A stretch of DNA of 64,000 nucleotides from CAVUPF01 sp963777915 (GTDB taxonomy: Bacteria > Actinomycetota > Thermoleophilia > Solirubrobacterales > 70-9), in NCBI GenBank assembly GCA_963777915.1, contig CAVZSH010000005.1, positions 1,178,001 to 1,242,000 on the forward strand, written 5' to 3'. The notes beneath the pieces were generated by a model that made no database searches, was not told the origin of the DNA, and was given only the letters and a program-made list of their open reading frames with translations. Below are positions 17,135-24,319 of this stretch, piece by piece (position 1 is the stretch's first letter; every line of letters starts with the position of its first letter). Both the position numbers and the translations under genes were made by a program.

Positions 17135-17417
17135 CTGGGGCGACGCTAGCAGAGCGATTGGACACTCGGCCAGGGGCTTTTTCGCTGCGCCCACGGGCTC
17201 GCATCGTGATGCCCAACCTCCCCAACCGCCTCAGCGCCACCCAGCGGCTGATCCATCCGCCCAGCAGGGACAAGATCGCTGCCTCGCCCATGCTGCCTGT
17301 GGGTTCGGACCGATCGAGCCACCTGCCACAGTCCAAAGCCCCGCCACTCCACGCCCGCGGCGGCGTGCGGGCCTACCACACGAGAACCTTTAGCGTCGGG
17401 GAGGTCGCTCCCGGGGC

Positions 17418-17543
17418 TCAGATGCGCCCGATCACGACAATGCCCGCAATACAACCTGCGGCGATGGCGGTCAGTGCCATGTTCTCCCTGCCTCGCTTGG
17501 TCCGGGCGTACCCGATGAAGTCGTCAAAGCGATAGCGGATCAT
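17418..17543 (-). CDS. Small single-span membrane protein
   Basis: A 41-residue frame with basic N-terminus MIRYRFDDFIGYARTKRGRE followed by one hydrophobic segment, MALTAIAAGCIAGIVVIGRI. An AAAGG sits just ahead of the ATG. The pattern of a charged head and one helix recalls small membrane peptides or Flp-like pilins, but the pilin cleavage motif is absent. It is short, so coding status rests on the pattern and the ribosome-binding site. Confidence 0.4.
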   Translation of the reverse strand: MIRYRFDDFIGYARTKRGRENMALTAIAAGCIAGIVVIGRI

Positions 17544-17863
17544 TGTGCCTTTAGTAACACACTTCGCTCAAATTCAATGCGGTCTCAAGTCGGGATTGTC
17601 AAGCTGCGATTCAGCAGAGCTCAAAACCGCAACGCCATGCAGCCCCAGTCGCGTCCAGAGGCCGATCTATGCGGTTCGTTGCACGCTCGACTTCAGCGTC
17701 AAACGCTGAAGGCAGCTGGGCCACGCTGCTCGCCACCGTACGGCTGCCGCACAAGATCGCCAGGGACACTGCTTGAAAGCTCGAAGCGCCGATTCAAGGC
17801 TCATGGTCAGCGCACCATGACTTCGCCGAGTCGGGCAGTCGGTGAGCAGGCGGGGGGAGATTC
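17544..17863. other. Intergenic, nothing recognised
   Basis: About 320 bases between the small membrane peptide and the next minus-strand gene. An open plus-strand frame crosses it but has the cysteine- and serine-rich composition of non-coding GC-rich DNA. No repeat, RNA or promoter was identified. Confidence 0.4.
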
Positions 17864-18175
17864 TCAGGCCCGTCCCTCGTGCTGGACGCCCTCAAAGCAA
17901 TAGGCGAGGAGGAGGCACAATCCGTTCTCCTCAACTCCGTACTTGCGTTTCGCGTCCGCGGCACTGCCCAGCCGCTGAAAGAACTTCAGCATTGCCGCTC
18001 GATCCTCATCTTGATAGAGGCTCTGATCGATTTCCGGCTCCCTCTCGTGAAGCCACAGGAACAGGCCGCCGCTGTCGATCTGCTCGTGCAGCTCATCTAC
18101 ATCGTGTGATGCGCCTCGGTCGATAGCTGTGATGACTTGAACGCCCATCACCGAGTAGCGCAGTTGCCCGTCCAT
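17864..18175 (-). CDS. Hypothetical protein
   Basis: A 103-residue soluble protein starting MDGQLRYSVMGVQVITAIDR and containing EIDQSLYQDEDRAAMLKFFQ and a cysteine-containing tail. No family is recognised. Its ATG follows directly on the TGA of the upstream single-helix protein gene (TGAATG), so they are probably cotranscribed. Both lie immediately beyond the 3' end of a tRNA-Gln, a common location for acquired genes. Confidence 0.55.
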   Translation of the reverse strand: MDGQLRYSVMGVQVITAIDRGASHDVDELHEQIDSGGLFLWLHEREPEIDQSLYQDEDRAAMLKFFQRLGSAADAKRKYGVEENGLCLLLAYCFEGVQHEGRA

Positions 18176-18475
18176 TCAGCTCTTCCTCCTCTCGCTCTTG
18201 ACGCCTCCGCTGTCGTGGGCCAACTTGGCGGCACGGCGCTCTCTCCTCCGGTGGGCGACGAACACCCCGACCACGAGCAATGCCGTGGCAACATATCCGG
18301 CAATGGCCAGCCAAGTGAGATGTTCGCCTCCGGTCACCCTTTTGAACCTCCCGACCGCAGCGAGCGATGCGACGGCAATGCAGTCTGTTCGTGCAATCAG
18401 GCGCATGGGCGGTTGCAGGTAGCGGCGCAGGTCAATCCATCCTCCGATCAAGCTCAGATGGCGGTTGCACACCAT
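18176..18475 (-). CDS. Hypothetical single-span membrane protein
   Basis: The frame encodes up to 99 residues. The convincing part is the C-terminal half: LTWLAIAGYVATALLVVGVF, a membrane helix, followed by a strongly basic tail VAHRRRERRAAKLAHD. The start is uncertain: the ATG at the 5' end gives an unusual N-terminus, and an in-frame GTG (VTGGEHLTW) just before the helix would give a 53-residue protein. The stop abuts the start of the next gene. Function unknown. Confidence 0.45.
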   Translation of the reverse strand: MVCNRHLSLIGGWIDLRRYLQPPMRLIARTDCIAVASLAAVGRFKRVTGGEHLTWLAIAGYVATALLVVGVFVAHRRRERRAAKLAHDSGGVKSERRKS

Positions 18476-18524
18476 GCGGTTGGCTTCATCCCGTCAGGGA
18501 GTTGACCAACCAAGTGGCCCGGAG

Positions 18525-18595
18525 CTGCGGCCCAGGGACTCGAACCCCGACTACCTCGTCCAGAGCGAGGCGTGCTGCCATTACACCAGGCCGCA
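18525..18595 (-). tRNA. tRNA-Gln (CTG)
   Basis: The minus strand folds into a standard 71-nt tRNA: acceptor TGCGGCC/GGCCGCA with the weak U1-A72 pair typical of tRNA-Gln, anticodon stem CCTCG/CGAGG with loop CTCTGGA (anticodon CTG), T-loop TTCGAGT, and discriminator G. CCA is not encoded. The small unknown genes at 17864-18475 lie just past its 3' end. Confidence 0.93.
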
Positions 18596-18635
18596 AGGAG
18601 ACACCGGAGGATAACCGGAGGGCCAGGGCGAAAGG

Positions 18636-19871
18636 TCAGGCGCCAATCTCGGAGAGTTCGCTGGCCGGGTCGGCTATCCGGACCGTGTGAGCGGAGACGT
18701 CAACGCCATCGGCGAGCATGCGGCGAGCTTCGGCGAGATCCTCAGAGCGACCGACGCTAAGAGCGCCCGCCACCCTGCCGTTGCTCAGGTACCAGACCGA
18801 GAACTCACCGGAATCGCGGTTGCCGCGCCAGATCTCCTCGTCCCACTCGGCGGCGGGGCCGATGTACTCGATGCTCGCCCAATCGGCGAGGTCGCTGAAG
18901 AAGTAGGGAACGACGTCGTAGTCGCGGTCCTCGCCGAGCATGTTGCGGGCAACGTGCATGCCCTGCTGCATCGCCACGTCCCAATGCTCGACCCGCAGCC
19001 GCCGACCGTGGACGACGCTCTCATACGAACAGCAGTCACCGGCGGCGTAGATGTCCGAGGAGGAGGTCTGAAGCTTTGCGTCGCAGATGACCCCGTCGCC
19101 CACATCAATGCCCGCCCGCTGGGCGAGCACCGTGTCGGGGCGCACGCCGGTGCCGACCACGACCGCGTCGCACTCGACGCTCAAGCCGCTCTTTGTCACC
19201 ACCGCCCTGACCCGCCCGTCGCCCTCGAAGGCCTCCAGCTCCTCGCCGCCATGGACGGTTATGCCTTTGGACTCGATCAGCCCCTGGAACCAGCGGCCGG
19301 CATCCTCGCCAAAGGTCCGTGAGAGCGCTACCGCCTCCATCGTCACGATCGTGCACTCGACACCCTGGGCGGTGAGCGAGGCGGCGACCTCGGTGCCGAT
19401 ATAGCTGCCGCCGATGAGCACCACGTGCTCAGCCGCCTCGGCTGCAGCGCGGATCGCGTCCGAGTTGCCGAAGGCGCGCAGATAGTGGATGCCCTCGTTC
19501 TCGGCTCCCTCGACACGGAGGATGTTGACCGTCGCGCCAGTGCCGAGCAGCGCCTTGTCGAAGGACACCTCTTCGCCACCCTGAAGCTTCGCAGTCCCCG
19601 CCGCCGGGTCGAGCGTCATCACGTTGCGCCCGCTCAGCAGGTCAACCCGGTTCTCCTCATACCAGGGGAGAGGATTTACATAGGCGTCCTCGCGCTTGGC
19701 TTCGCCGCGAAGGTACTCCTTGGAGAGCGGCGGCCGTTCGTAGGGGGGCTCGGGCTCGCGTCCGACCAGGAGGATCGATCCCTCCGCCCCCCGCCGCCGC
19801 AGCTCTGCCGCGCAGTGGGCGGAAGCCATGCCGCCGCCTATGAGCAGGAAGTCGACCGCACGATCAGCCAT
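18636..19871 (-). CDS. FAD-dependent pyridine nucleotide oxidoreductase
   Basis: A 411-residue flavoprotein of the ferredoxin-reductase/AIF-like group. It has an N-terminal FAD-binding dinucleotide fold (DFLLIGGGMASAHCAAEL), PYERPPLSKEYLRGE contacting the flavin, a central NAD(P)H fold (VVLIGGSYIGTEVAASL), the FAD motif IYAAGDCCSY, and a C-terminal interface domain. There is no redox CxxC disulfide, so it passes electrons to a protein or small acceptor. Start ATG 19871 overlaps the stop of the RCK gene upstream by eight bases; the longer frame is rejected because it would run through that gene. Confidence 0.88.
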   Translation of the reverse strand: MADRAVDFLLIGGGMASAHCAAELRRRGAEGSILLVGREPEPPYERPPLSKEYLRGEAKREDAYVNPLPWYEENRVDLLSGRNVMTLDPAAGTAKLQGGEEVSFDKALLGTGATVNILRVEGAENEGIHYLRAFGNSDAIRAAAEAAEHVVLIGGSYIGTEVAASLTAQGVECTIVTMEAVALSRTFGEDAGRWFQGLIESKGITVHGGEELEAFEGDGRVRAVVTKSGLSVECDAVVVGTGVRPDTVLAQRAGIDVGDGVICDAKLQTSSSDIYAAGDCCSYESVVHGRRLRVEHWDVAMQQGMHVARNMLGEDRDYDVVPYFFSDLADWASIEYIGPAAEWDEEIWRGNRDSGEFSVWYLSNGRVAGALSVGRSEDLAEARRMLADGVDVSAHTVRIADPASELSEIGA

Positions 19872-20547
19872 CCTCGGCCCTACCGTTCCCTTGCGGCCCA
19901 AAGAGCGCTTTGAGGTCATCCTCCCTGCCCGGGTCGAGCACTGCGAGCACCTCGTCACCGGCCTCCAGAACGGTGTCCGGGCCCGGGACGAATCCCTTGC
20001 CTGAGCGCAGTATGGAGATCAGCAGGCTGCCTTCGGGCATCTGCAGATCGCCGACTCGGCGTCCGGTCACCCCGGAGTCCTGGCCGAGCAGCATCTCGAT
20101 GATCTCCAGCTGCTCTTCCTGCAGGTCGAGCAGGTGGACCAGCCCGTACTCCGGCACCTCGTGCTCGAGCAAGCGAAGGATGAGGTCGGTGGCAGAGACA
20201 GACGGCTTGATGTTCAGCAGGTCAAAGTGCTGACGGTTGCGGGGGTTGTTGACGCGGGCGATCACCCGGTTGACGAGGTACTTCTCGCGGGCCACCTGGC
20301 AGATAAGCATGTTGTCCTCGTCATCGCCGGTGACCGCGATCACCATGTCTGCCCGCTGGATTCCGGCCCGCTCCAGAACCCACAGCTCCGAGGCGTCGCC
20401 GTAGGAGATGTTGTGCTCGAGCTCCTGCTCGACGGTCAGGTAGCGGCGCCGGTTGCTCTCGATAGCCGTCACCTCGTGTCCCTTGTCGAGCAGCTCCCGC
20501 GCAAGGTTCCAGCCGACCTTGCCCGCTCCGACGACGATTATGTACAT
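19864..20547 (-). CDS. TrkA-like RCK protein (N and C domains)
   Basis: A 227-residue cytoplasmic regulator with an N-terminal RCK Rossmann fold (YIIVVGAGKVGWNLARELL, acidic residue in AIESNRRRY) and a C-terminal RCK_C domain (VTGRRVGDLQMPEGSLLISI). TrkA/KtrA proteins bind NAD(H) or nucleotides and gate potassium channels or transporters. No TrkH-type pore is adjacent; the nearest transport gene is the APC permease, so the partner may be that permease or lie elsewhere. ATG 20547 gives a start at the first strand. Confidence 0.87.
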   Translation of the reverse strand: MYIIVVGAGKVGWNLARELLDKGHEVTAIESNRRRYLTVEQELEHNISYGDASELWVLERAGIQRADMVIAVTGDDEDNMLICQVAREKYLVNRVIARVNNPRNRQHFDLLNIKPSVSATDLILRLLEHEVPEYGLVHLLDLQEEQLEIIEMLLGQDSGVTGRRVGDLQMPEGSLLISILRSGKGFVPGPDTVLEAGDEVLAVLDPGREDDLKALFGPQGNGRAEDG

Positions 20548-20572
20548 GCGACTCCCCGCTCCCCTCGTCGCC

Positions 20573-21040
20573 TCAGGCGGCTTCCGCCGAGTCGCCTGGC
20601 CCGCCGCCGCCCCTATGGGCGCCCTCACGGACCGCGTTCTCCAGCATGTCGATCGCGACCCGGGTCGGGCAAACGGTGTGCAGTCCCTGGCGCTGGTACC
20701 ACTCGGCCCGCAGCGGATCGAGCACCCGCGCGATCACCGTCGGCACCATGTAGCGGCGCTGGGCAATCTGGGCGATGATGATGTTGGTGTTGTCGCCGTC
20801 TGTAGAGGCGATGAAGGCATCGGCGCGCTCGACCCCGGCGGCGATCAGCGCCTCGGTCTCCAGGCCGGCTCCTACCGTGAAGTGGCCTCCAAGATCCTCC
20901 CAGCCCTTCTCGAGGCCGACCTCGAGCCTAGCGTGGGACTCCGGGTCCTCATCGAGGCAGGAAACCTCATGGCCCTCGCGCAACATCGCCCGAGCGACCG
21001 AAGATCCAACCCGGCCGCAGCCGACGATCAGGATGAACAT
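20573..21040 (-). CDS. TrkA-N (RCK_N-only) protein
   Basis: A 155-residue single RCK_N domain, MFILIVGCGRVGSSVARAML with an acidic strand end (CLDEDPESH) and a GDNTNIIIAQIAQRRY segment contacting the nucleotide. It lacks the C-terminal ligand domain found in the neighbour. The pair of an RCK_N-only protein and a two-domain protein in tandem suggests a hetero-oligomeric gating ring. It begins ten bases after the APC permease gene stops on the same strand, so the three genes are likely cotranscribed. Confidence 0.86.
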   Translation of the reverse strand: MFILIVGCGRVGSSVARAMLREGHEVSCLDEDPESHARLEVGLEKGWEDLGGHFTVGAGLETEALIAAGVERADAFIASTDGDNTNIIIAQIAQRRYMVPTVIARVLDPLRAEWYQRQGLHTVCPTRVAIDMLENAVREGAHRGGGGPGDSAEAA

Positions 21041-21049
21041 AGCCGGATA

Positions 21050-23044
21050 CTAGTCGGCCGCAGAGGCTTGGGCCGCCGACGCAGGTACGGTCTCCGGTGG
21101 CGCCGTGAGGAGTACCCGGCAAGGGGATTTCTTCAGCACGTACTCGGTCGCGGCACCGATCTCAGCGGGCTTGGCGGCACCGATCCCGCCTAGCGTCGCC
21201 CCACCCTTGATCTTGGTCGGCGGCTCGCCTCCGACAACTATCGCCTCGGCGCCGCTGCGCCGCGCCGCCTCGACGATCCCGGCCCCTACGTTGCGTGCGC
21301 GCACCAGCTCGGCGCTAACCTCGACGTCCTCGTACTCCTCTCCGACCTGTTTGGCCCGCCCGAGGGCGCGCCGTGCTGCTTCCTCCCGCTCTGGCGGCAG
21401 CTCCGCGTCCAGCGACATCGCCAGCGGAACCTCGACCACGTAAACGATGTCGAGGTGGGAGTCGTAGCGCTCAGCCTCCGCCTCCTCCTGCTCTGCCGCA
21501 GCGAGACGTCCGGCTGTGGCGACTATATCGTCGTCCAGCTCGGTCCCAAAGACCGGCACGAGGATGTTGCGGAAGGCGACCTCCGGCGCCTGCTTGGTGA
21601 GGGCCTGCTCGGTGACCGAGACGCGCTTGGTAAGCGTCGTTTCCTCGAAGACCTTGCGGTAGACCACGTAGAAGAGGAGACCGAACGCCATCCAGCCGAT
21701 CCCTACCCAGCGGGCGACATCGTGGTAGGCGAGCACGCTGAGAAAGGCAAGCCCGCTAATCAGCGCCGCGAGCATCGCCGGCATGGGAAGGCTGGCGCCG
21801 CGCCATGGGACATTCCACGGGATCCGGAAAGGTCGCGGGCGATCGGGGTCCTTGATCCTGAGGCGGATGATCGAAAGGTGGGCGACGGTGATCGCCAGGG
21901 TTGCGCCGAAGGCATAGATACTGGCCAACAGCTCGACGCTGGTCGGCACGACGAGACCGATCGCGATCGCGCCGGAAATCGCGATCGCGACATAGGGAGT
22001 GGCGTGACGCCTGCTGAGCTTTCCCAGCCAGCTAGGAATCTGACGGTTGATCGCCAGTGTGTAGATGTGGCGCGAGACGCCGAGCATCGAGATGCTGGCT
22101 GCCCAGAACAACACCGGGGTTGCGACCAGGGCGACCATCCAGCGCATCGCGTCGGCGACCCCGGATGGGTGGAAGGCGGAAACGACGCCCAGCACCGGTG
22201 CCTCGACGTAGCGGCCGCCGAGCGCCGTCTCCGGCCCGTGGGGGCCGGCCACCACCGGCACCGCCATCAGGGCGATCGCCGCCATCCCGGCGTAGACCAG
22301 CGGCACCGCGATCGCTCCGAGCGAGACGATCCGCTTCAGGTCGCGCGGCTCGACGTTGATGTCGGGGGCAAGGTCGGAGGCGGCCTCGATGCCGGCGTAG
22401 GCGAGCATCGCGACGACCGCCGCGTAGACGATGTCCTTGAAGCTTGGGCTGGTGAGTAGATCGAGCTGGGCGGTCAGACGGGCGGGATGCCAGACAGCGA
22501 GGACGCCTACCACAATCACTGCAAGCTGGAGGCTGACGTCGGCGAGGGCCAGCACGGCGAGCGAGCGCTGGCGCCCCCGCCCGGTGACGTTGAGGACGTT
22601 GAGGACGCTGACGGCGACGATGACGAGAGCAGCCACTCCGATCTCCAAGCCGGGCCTGCCGAGACTGGGAGAGATCGGCTCCAGGTAGTGGGGAACCGAG
22701 ATCGCCGCCAGTGCGATCACGATCAGATAGTCGATCAGGATCGCCCAGCCGGCGATGAAGGCGATCAGCTCGTTGAAGGCGTGGCGAGCAAATGTGGAGG
22801 AGCCGCCGCGCTCGCGGAACATCGCACCGCCCTCGACATAACTGAGAGTGGTTAGCGCAAAGAGCAGACCGGCAGCAAGGAAAATCAACGGGGTGAGTCC
22901 GAGGCCGCGGGCGGCGACGACCCCGAGCGCGAAGTAGATCGAGAAGCCGACGGCCGAGTAGGCGGTGGCGAAGAGCCAGGGGACGCCGAGTCCGCGGCGA
23001 AGCAGCGGCGCCGAGTGCGACCGCTCCGCCTCCGGCTCGCTCAC
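21050..23044 (-). CDS. APC permease fused to USP domain
   Basis: A 664-residue fusion. Residues 1-480 are an amino acid-polyamine-organocation permease with about 12 helices (WLFATAYSAVGFSIYFALGV, YVEGGAMFRERGGSSTFARH with the APC helix-break glycines). Residues from about 490 are a universal stress protein domain (FRNILVPVFGTELDDDIVAT, and GAEAIVVGGEPP near the ATP loop), ending in an alanine-rich tail. Such fusions are known in actinobacteria; the USP domain may sense ATP or stress. GTG 23044 overlaps the upstream stop in GTGA, which decides the start. It probably works with the two RCK proteins downstream. Confidence 0.88.
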   Translation of the reverse strand: MSEPEAERSHSAPLLRRGLGVPWLFATAYSAVGFSIYFALGVVAARGLGLTPLIFLAAGLLFALTTLSYVEGGAMFRERGGSSTFARHAFNELIAFIAGWAILIDYLIVIALAAISVPHYLEPISPSLGRPGLEIGVAALVIVAVSVLNVLNVTGRGRQRSLAVLALADVSLQLAVIVVGVLAVWHPARLTAQLDLLTSPSFKDIVYAAVVAMLAYAGIEAASDLAPDINVEPRDLKRIVSLGAIAVPLVYAGMAAIALMAVPVVAGPHGPETALGGRYVEAPVLGVVSAFHPSGVADAMRWMVALVATPVLFWAASISMLGVSRHIYTLAINRQIPSWLGKLSRRHATPYVAIAISGAIAIGLVVPTSVELLASIYAFGATLAITVAHLSIIRLRIKDPDRPRPFRIPWNVPWRGASLPMPAMLAALISGLAFLSVLAYHDVARWVGIGWMAFGLLFYVVYRKVFEETTLTKRVSVTEQALTKQAPEVAFRNILVPVFGTELDDDIVATAGRLAAAEQEEAEAERYDSHLDIVYVVEVPLAMSLDAELPPEREEAARRALGRAKQVGEEYEDVEVSAELVRARNVGAGIVEAARRSGAEAIVVGGEPPTKIKGGATLGGIGAAKPAEIGAATEYVLKKSPCRVLLTAPPETVPASAAQASAAD

Positions 23045-23235
23045 CGATCCATCCGGGACGCTGCCCACAGCCGCCCCCCACCGACCGCGGTGAAGGCGAC
23101 ACCCATCACCACCCCGACCGAGAGGGGCCCGCCGCCGGCGGCGAGGGTCGCAACGAGGATCACCAGACCCAGCGCGAGGAAGACGAGCGAGAAGGCCCGG
23201 ACGGAACCGCGGTAGATCCCCTCTGGCGATGCCAT
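23041..23235 (-). CDS. Small two-helix membrane protein
   Basis: A 64-residue protein, MASPEGIYRGSVRAFSLVFL, with two hydrophobic helices (FSLVFLALGLVILVATLA and LSVGVVMGVAFTAVGGGRLW) and a short glycine turn between them. It overlaps the APC permease start by four bases, which suggests a small accessory subunit translated with it. No family is recognised. Confidence 0.65.
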   Translation of the reverse strand: MASPEGIYRGSVRAFSLVFLALGLVILVATLAAGGGPLSVGVVMGVAFTAVGGGRLWAASRMDR

Positions 23236-23245
23236 CGTCGCGATT

Positions 23246-24319
23246 CTAGGGTGCCCTCTGAACGTGAACGCGGTCCAGGTCAGCGGGCGAGGGGCAGCCG
23301 CAGAGGGCCAAGGTTAGCTCCAACTCGTCGCGCAGCAGCTCCAGCACGCGCCGGGCCCCCTCCTCCCCGGCCGCAGCCAGCCCCCAAAGGGCGGGGCGCC
23401 CGACCATTACGGCATCGGCCCCCAGGGCGAGCGCGACGGCGACGTCGCTGCCGCGGCGGACGCCGCCGTCAACCAGCACGGAGGCCCGTCCCTCGACGGC
23501 ATCGACCACCTCCGGCAGTGCATCGGCGCTCGCCAGCACGCAGTCGAGCTGGCGACCGCCATGGTTGGAGACGACGACGCCGGCGGCGCCGTGCTCGACT
23601 GCGAGCGCCGCGTCCTCGGCAGTCAGCACGCCCTTGACCACTACCGGGAGCCTGCACTCCGAGACGAGATCCTCTAGGTCCCGCCAGTTCAGCGCCGGAT
23701 CCATCAGCGAGAATGTCTCCTCGATCGTCACCTCACGGTCGACCCCAAGGGCAGCCTGCACGCTCGGCACGCCGAGTCCCTTCGGGATCTTGAACCCGGT
23801 TCGCAGGTCGCGCTCGCGGCGGCCTCCACGCGGTGCGTCGACGGTTACCACAATCGCCTCGAAGCCCGAGCCGGCCGCCTCGTCCACCAGCGCTCGGGTG
23901 AGACCCCCGTCCTTGAAGCAGTAGAGCTGGAACCAGCGCCGCCCTGCCGGTGCTGCGGCGGCGACCTCGCTCGGCCGTACCGTCGCCAGAGTTGAGACGC
24001 ACATCACCGTCCCCGCGGTGGCCGCGGCGTGGGCCATCCCCACCTCTCCATCGTCGTCCACCAGCCGCTGGTAGGCCACCGGTGCGACAAGGACGGGCAT
24101 CGAGACCTCAGAGCCTAGGACGCTCGCCGAGGTCTTCACCTCACTCACATCGACGAGCACACGTGGCCGCAGCCGCCACCGTCGCCAGGCATCGACGTTG
24201 TCCCTCAGCGTCACCTCATCGCAAGCGCCCCCGGCGAAGTACCCCAGCGCCCCCACCTCCAGATTCTGAGAGGCGAGCCTCTCGAAGTCGGAGACGTTGA
24301 GTGGCGGGTGAGAGCTCAG
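23246..24319 (-). CDS. FMN-dependent alpha-hydroxy acid dehydrogenase
   Basis: A TIM-barrel flavoenzyme of the lactate oxidase/glycolate oxidase family. The active-site signature SNHGGRQLD carries the catalytic histidine and arginine; other motifs are PVLVAPVAYQRLV, QLYCFKDGG and VLVDGGVRRGSD (phosphate of FMN). It oxidises 2-hydroxy acids to 2-oxo acids. The first ATG/GTG/TTG in frame (GTG 24256) would cut off a well-conserved N-terminus NVSDFERLASQNLEVGALGY. The only fitting start is CTG 24319, overlapping the TGA of hppA in CTGA, giving 357 residues, the usual size. If CTG is not used, the gene is 5'-truncated. Confidence 0.8.
   Translation of the reverse strand: MSSHPPLNVSDFERLASQNLEVGALGYFAGGACDEVTLRDNVDAWRRWRLRPRVLVDVSEVKTSASVLGSEVSMPVLVAPVAYQRLVDDDGEVGMAHAAATAGTVMCVSTLATVRPSEVAAAAPAGRRWFQLYCFKDGGLTRALVDEAAGSGFEAIVVTVDAPRGGRRERDLRTGFKIPKGLGVPSVQAALGVDREVTIEETFSLMDPALNWRDLEDLVSECRLPVVVKGVLTAEDAALAVEHGAAGVVVSNHGGRQLDCVLASADALPEVVDAVEGRASVLVDGGVRRGSDVAVALALGADAVMVGRPALWGLAAAGEEGARRVLELLRDELELTLALCGCPSPADLDRVHVQRAP

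Noticed and set aside
17577..17903. 108-codon plus-strand frame in the gap before tRNA-Gln
   Set aside because: Cysteine-, serine- and arginine-rich with no motifs; the overlapping minus-strand frame looks more protein-like.
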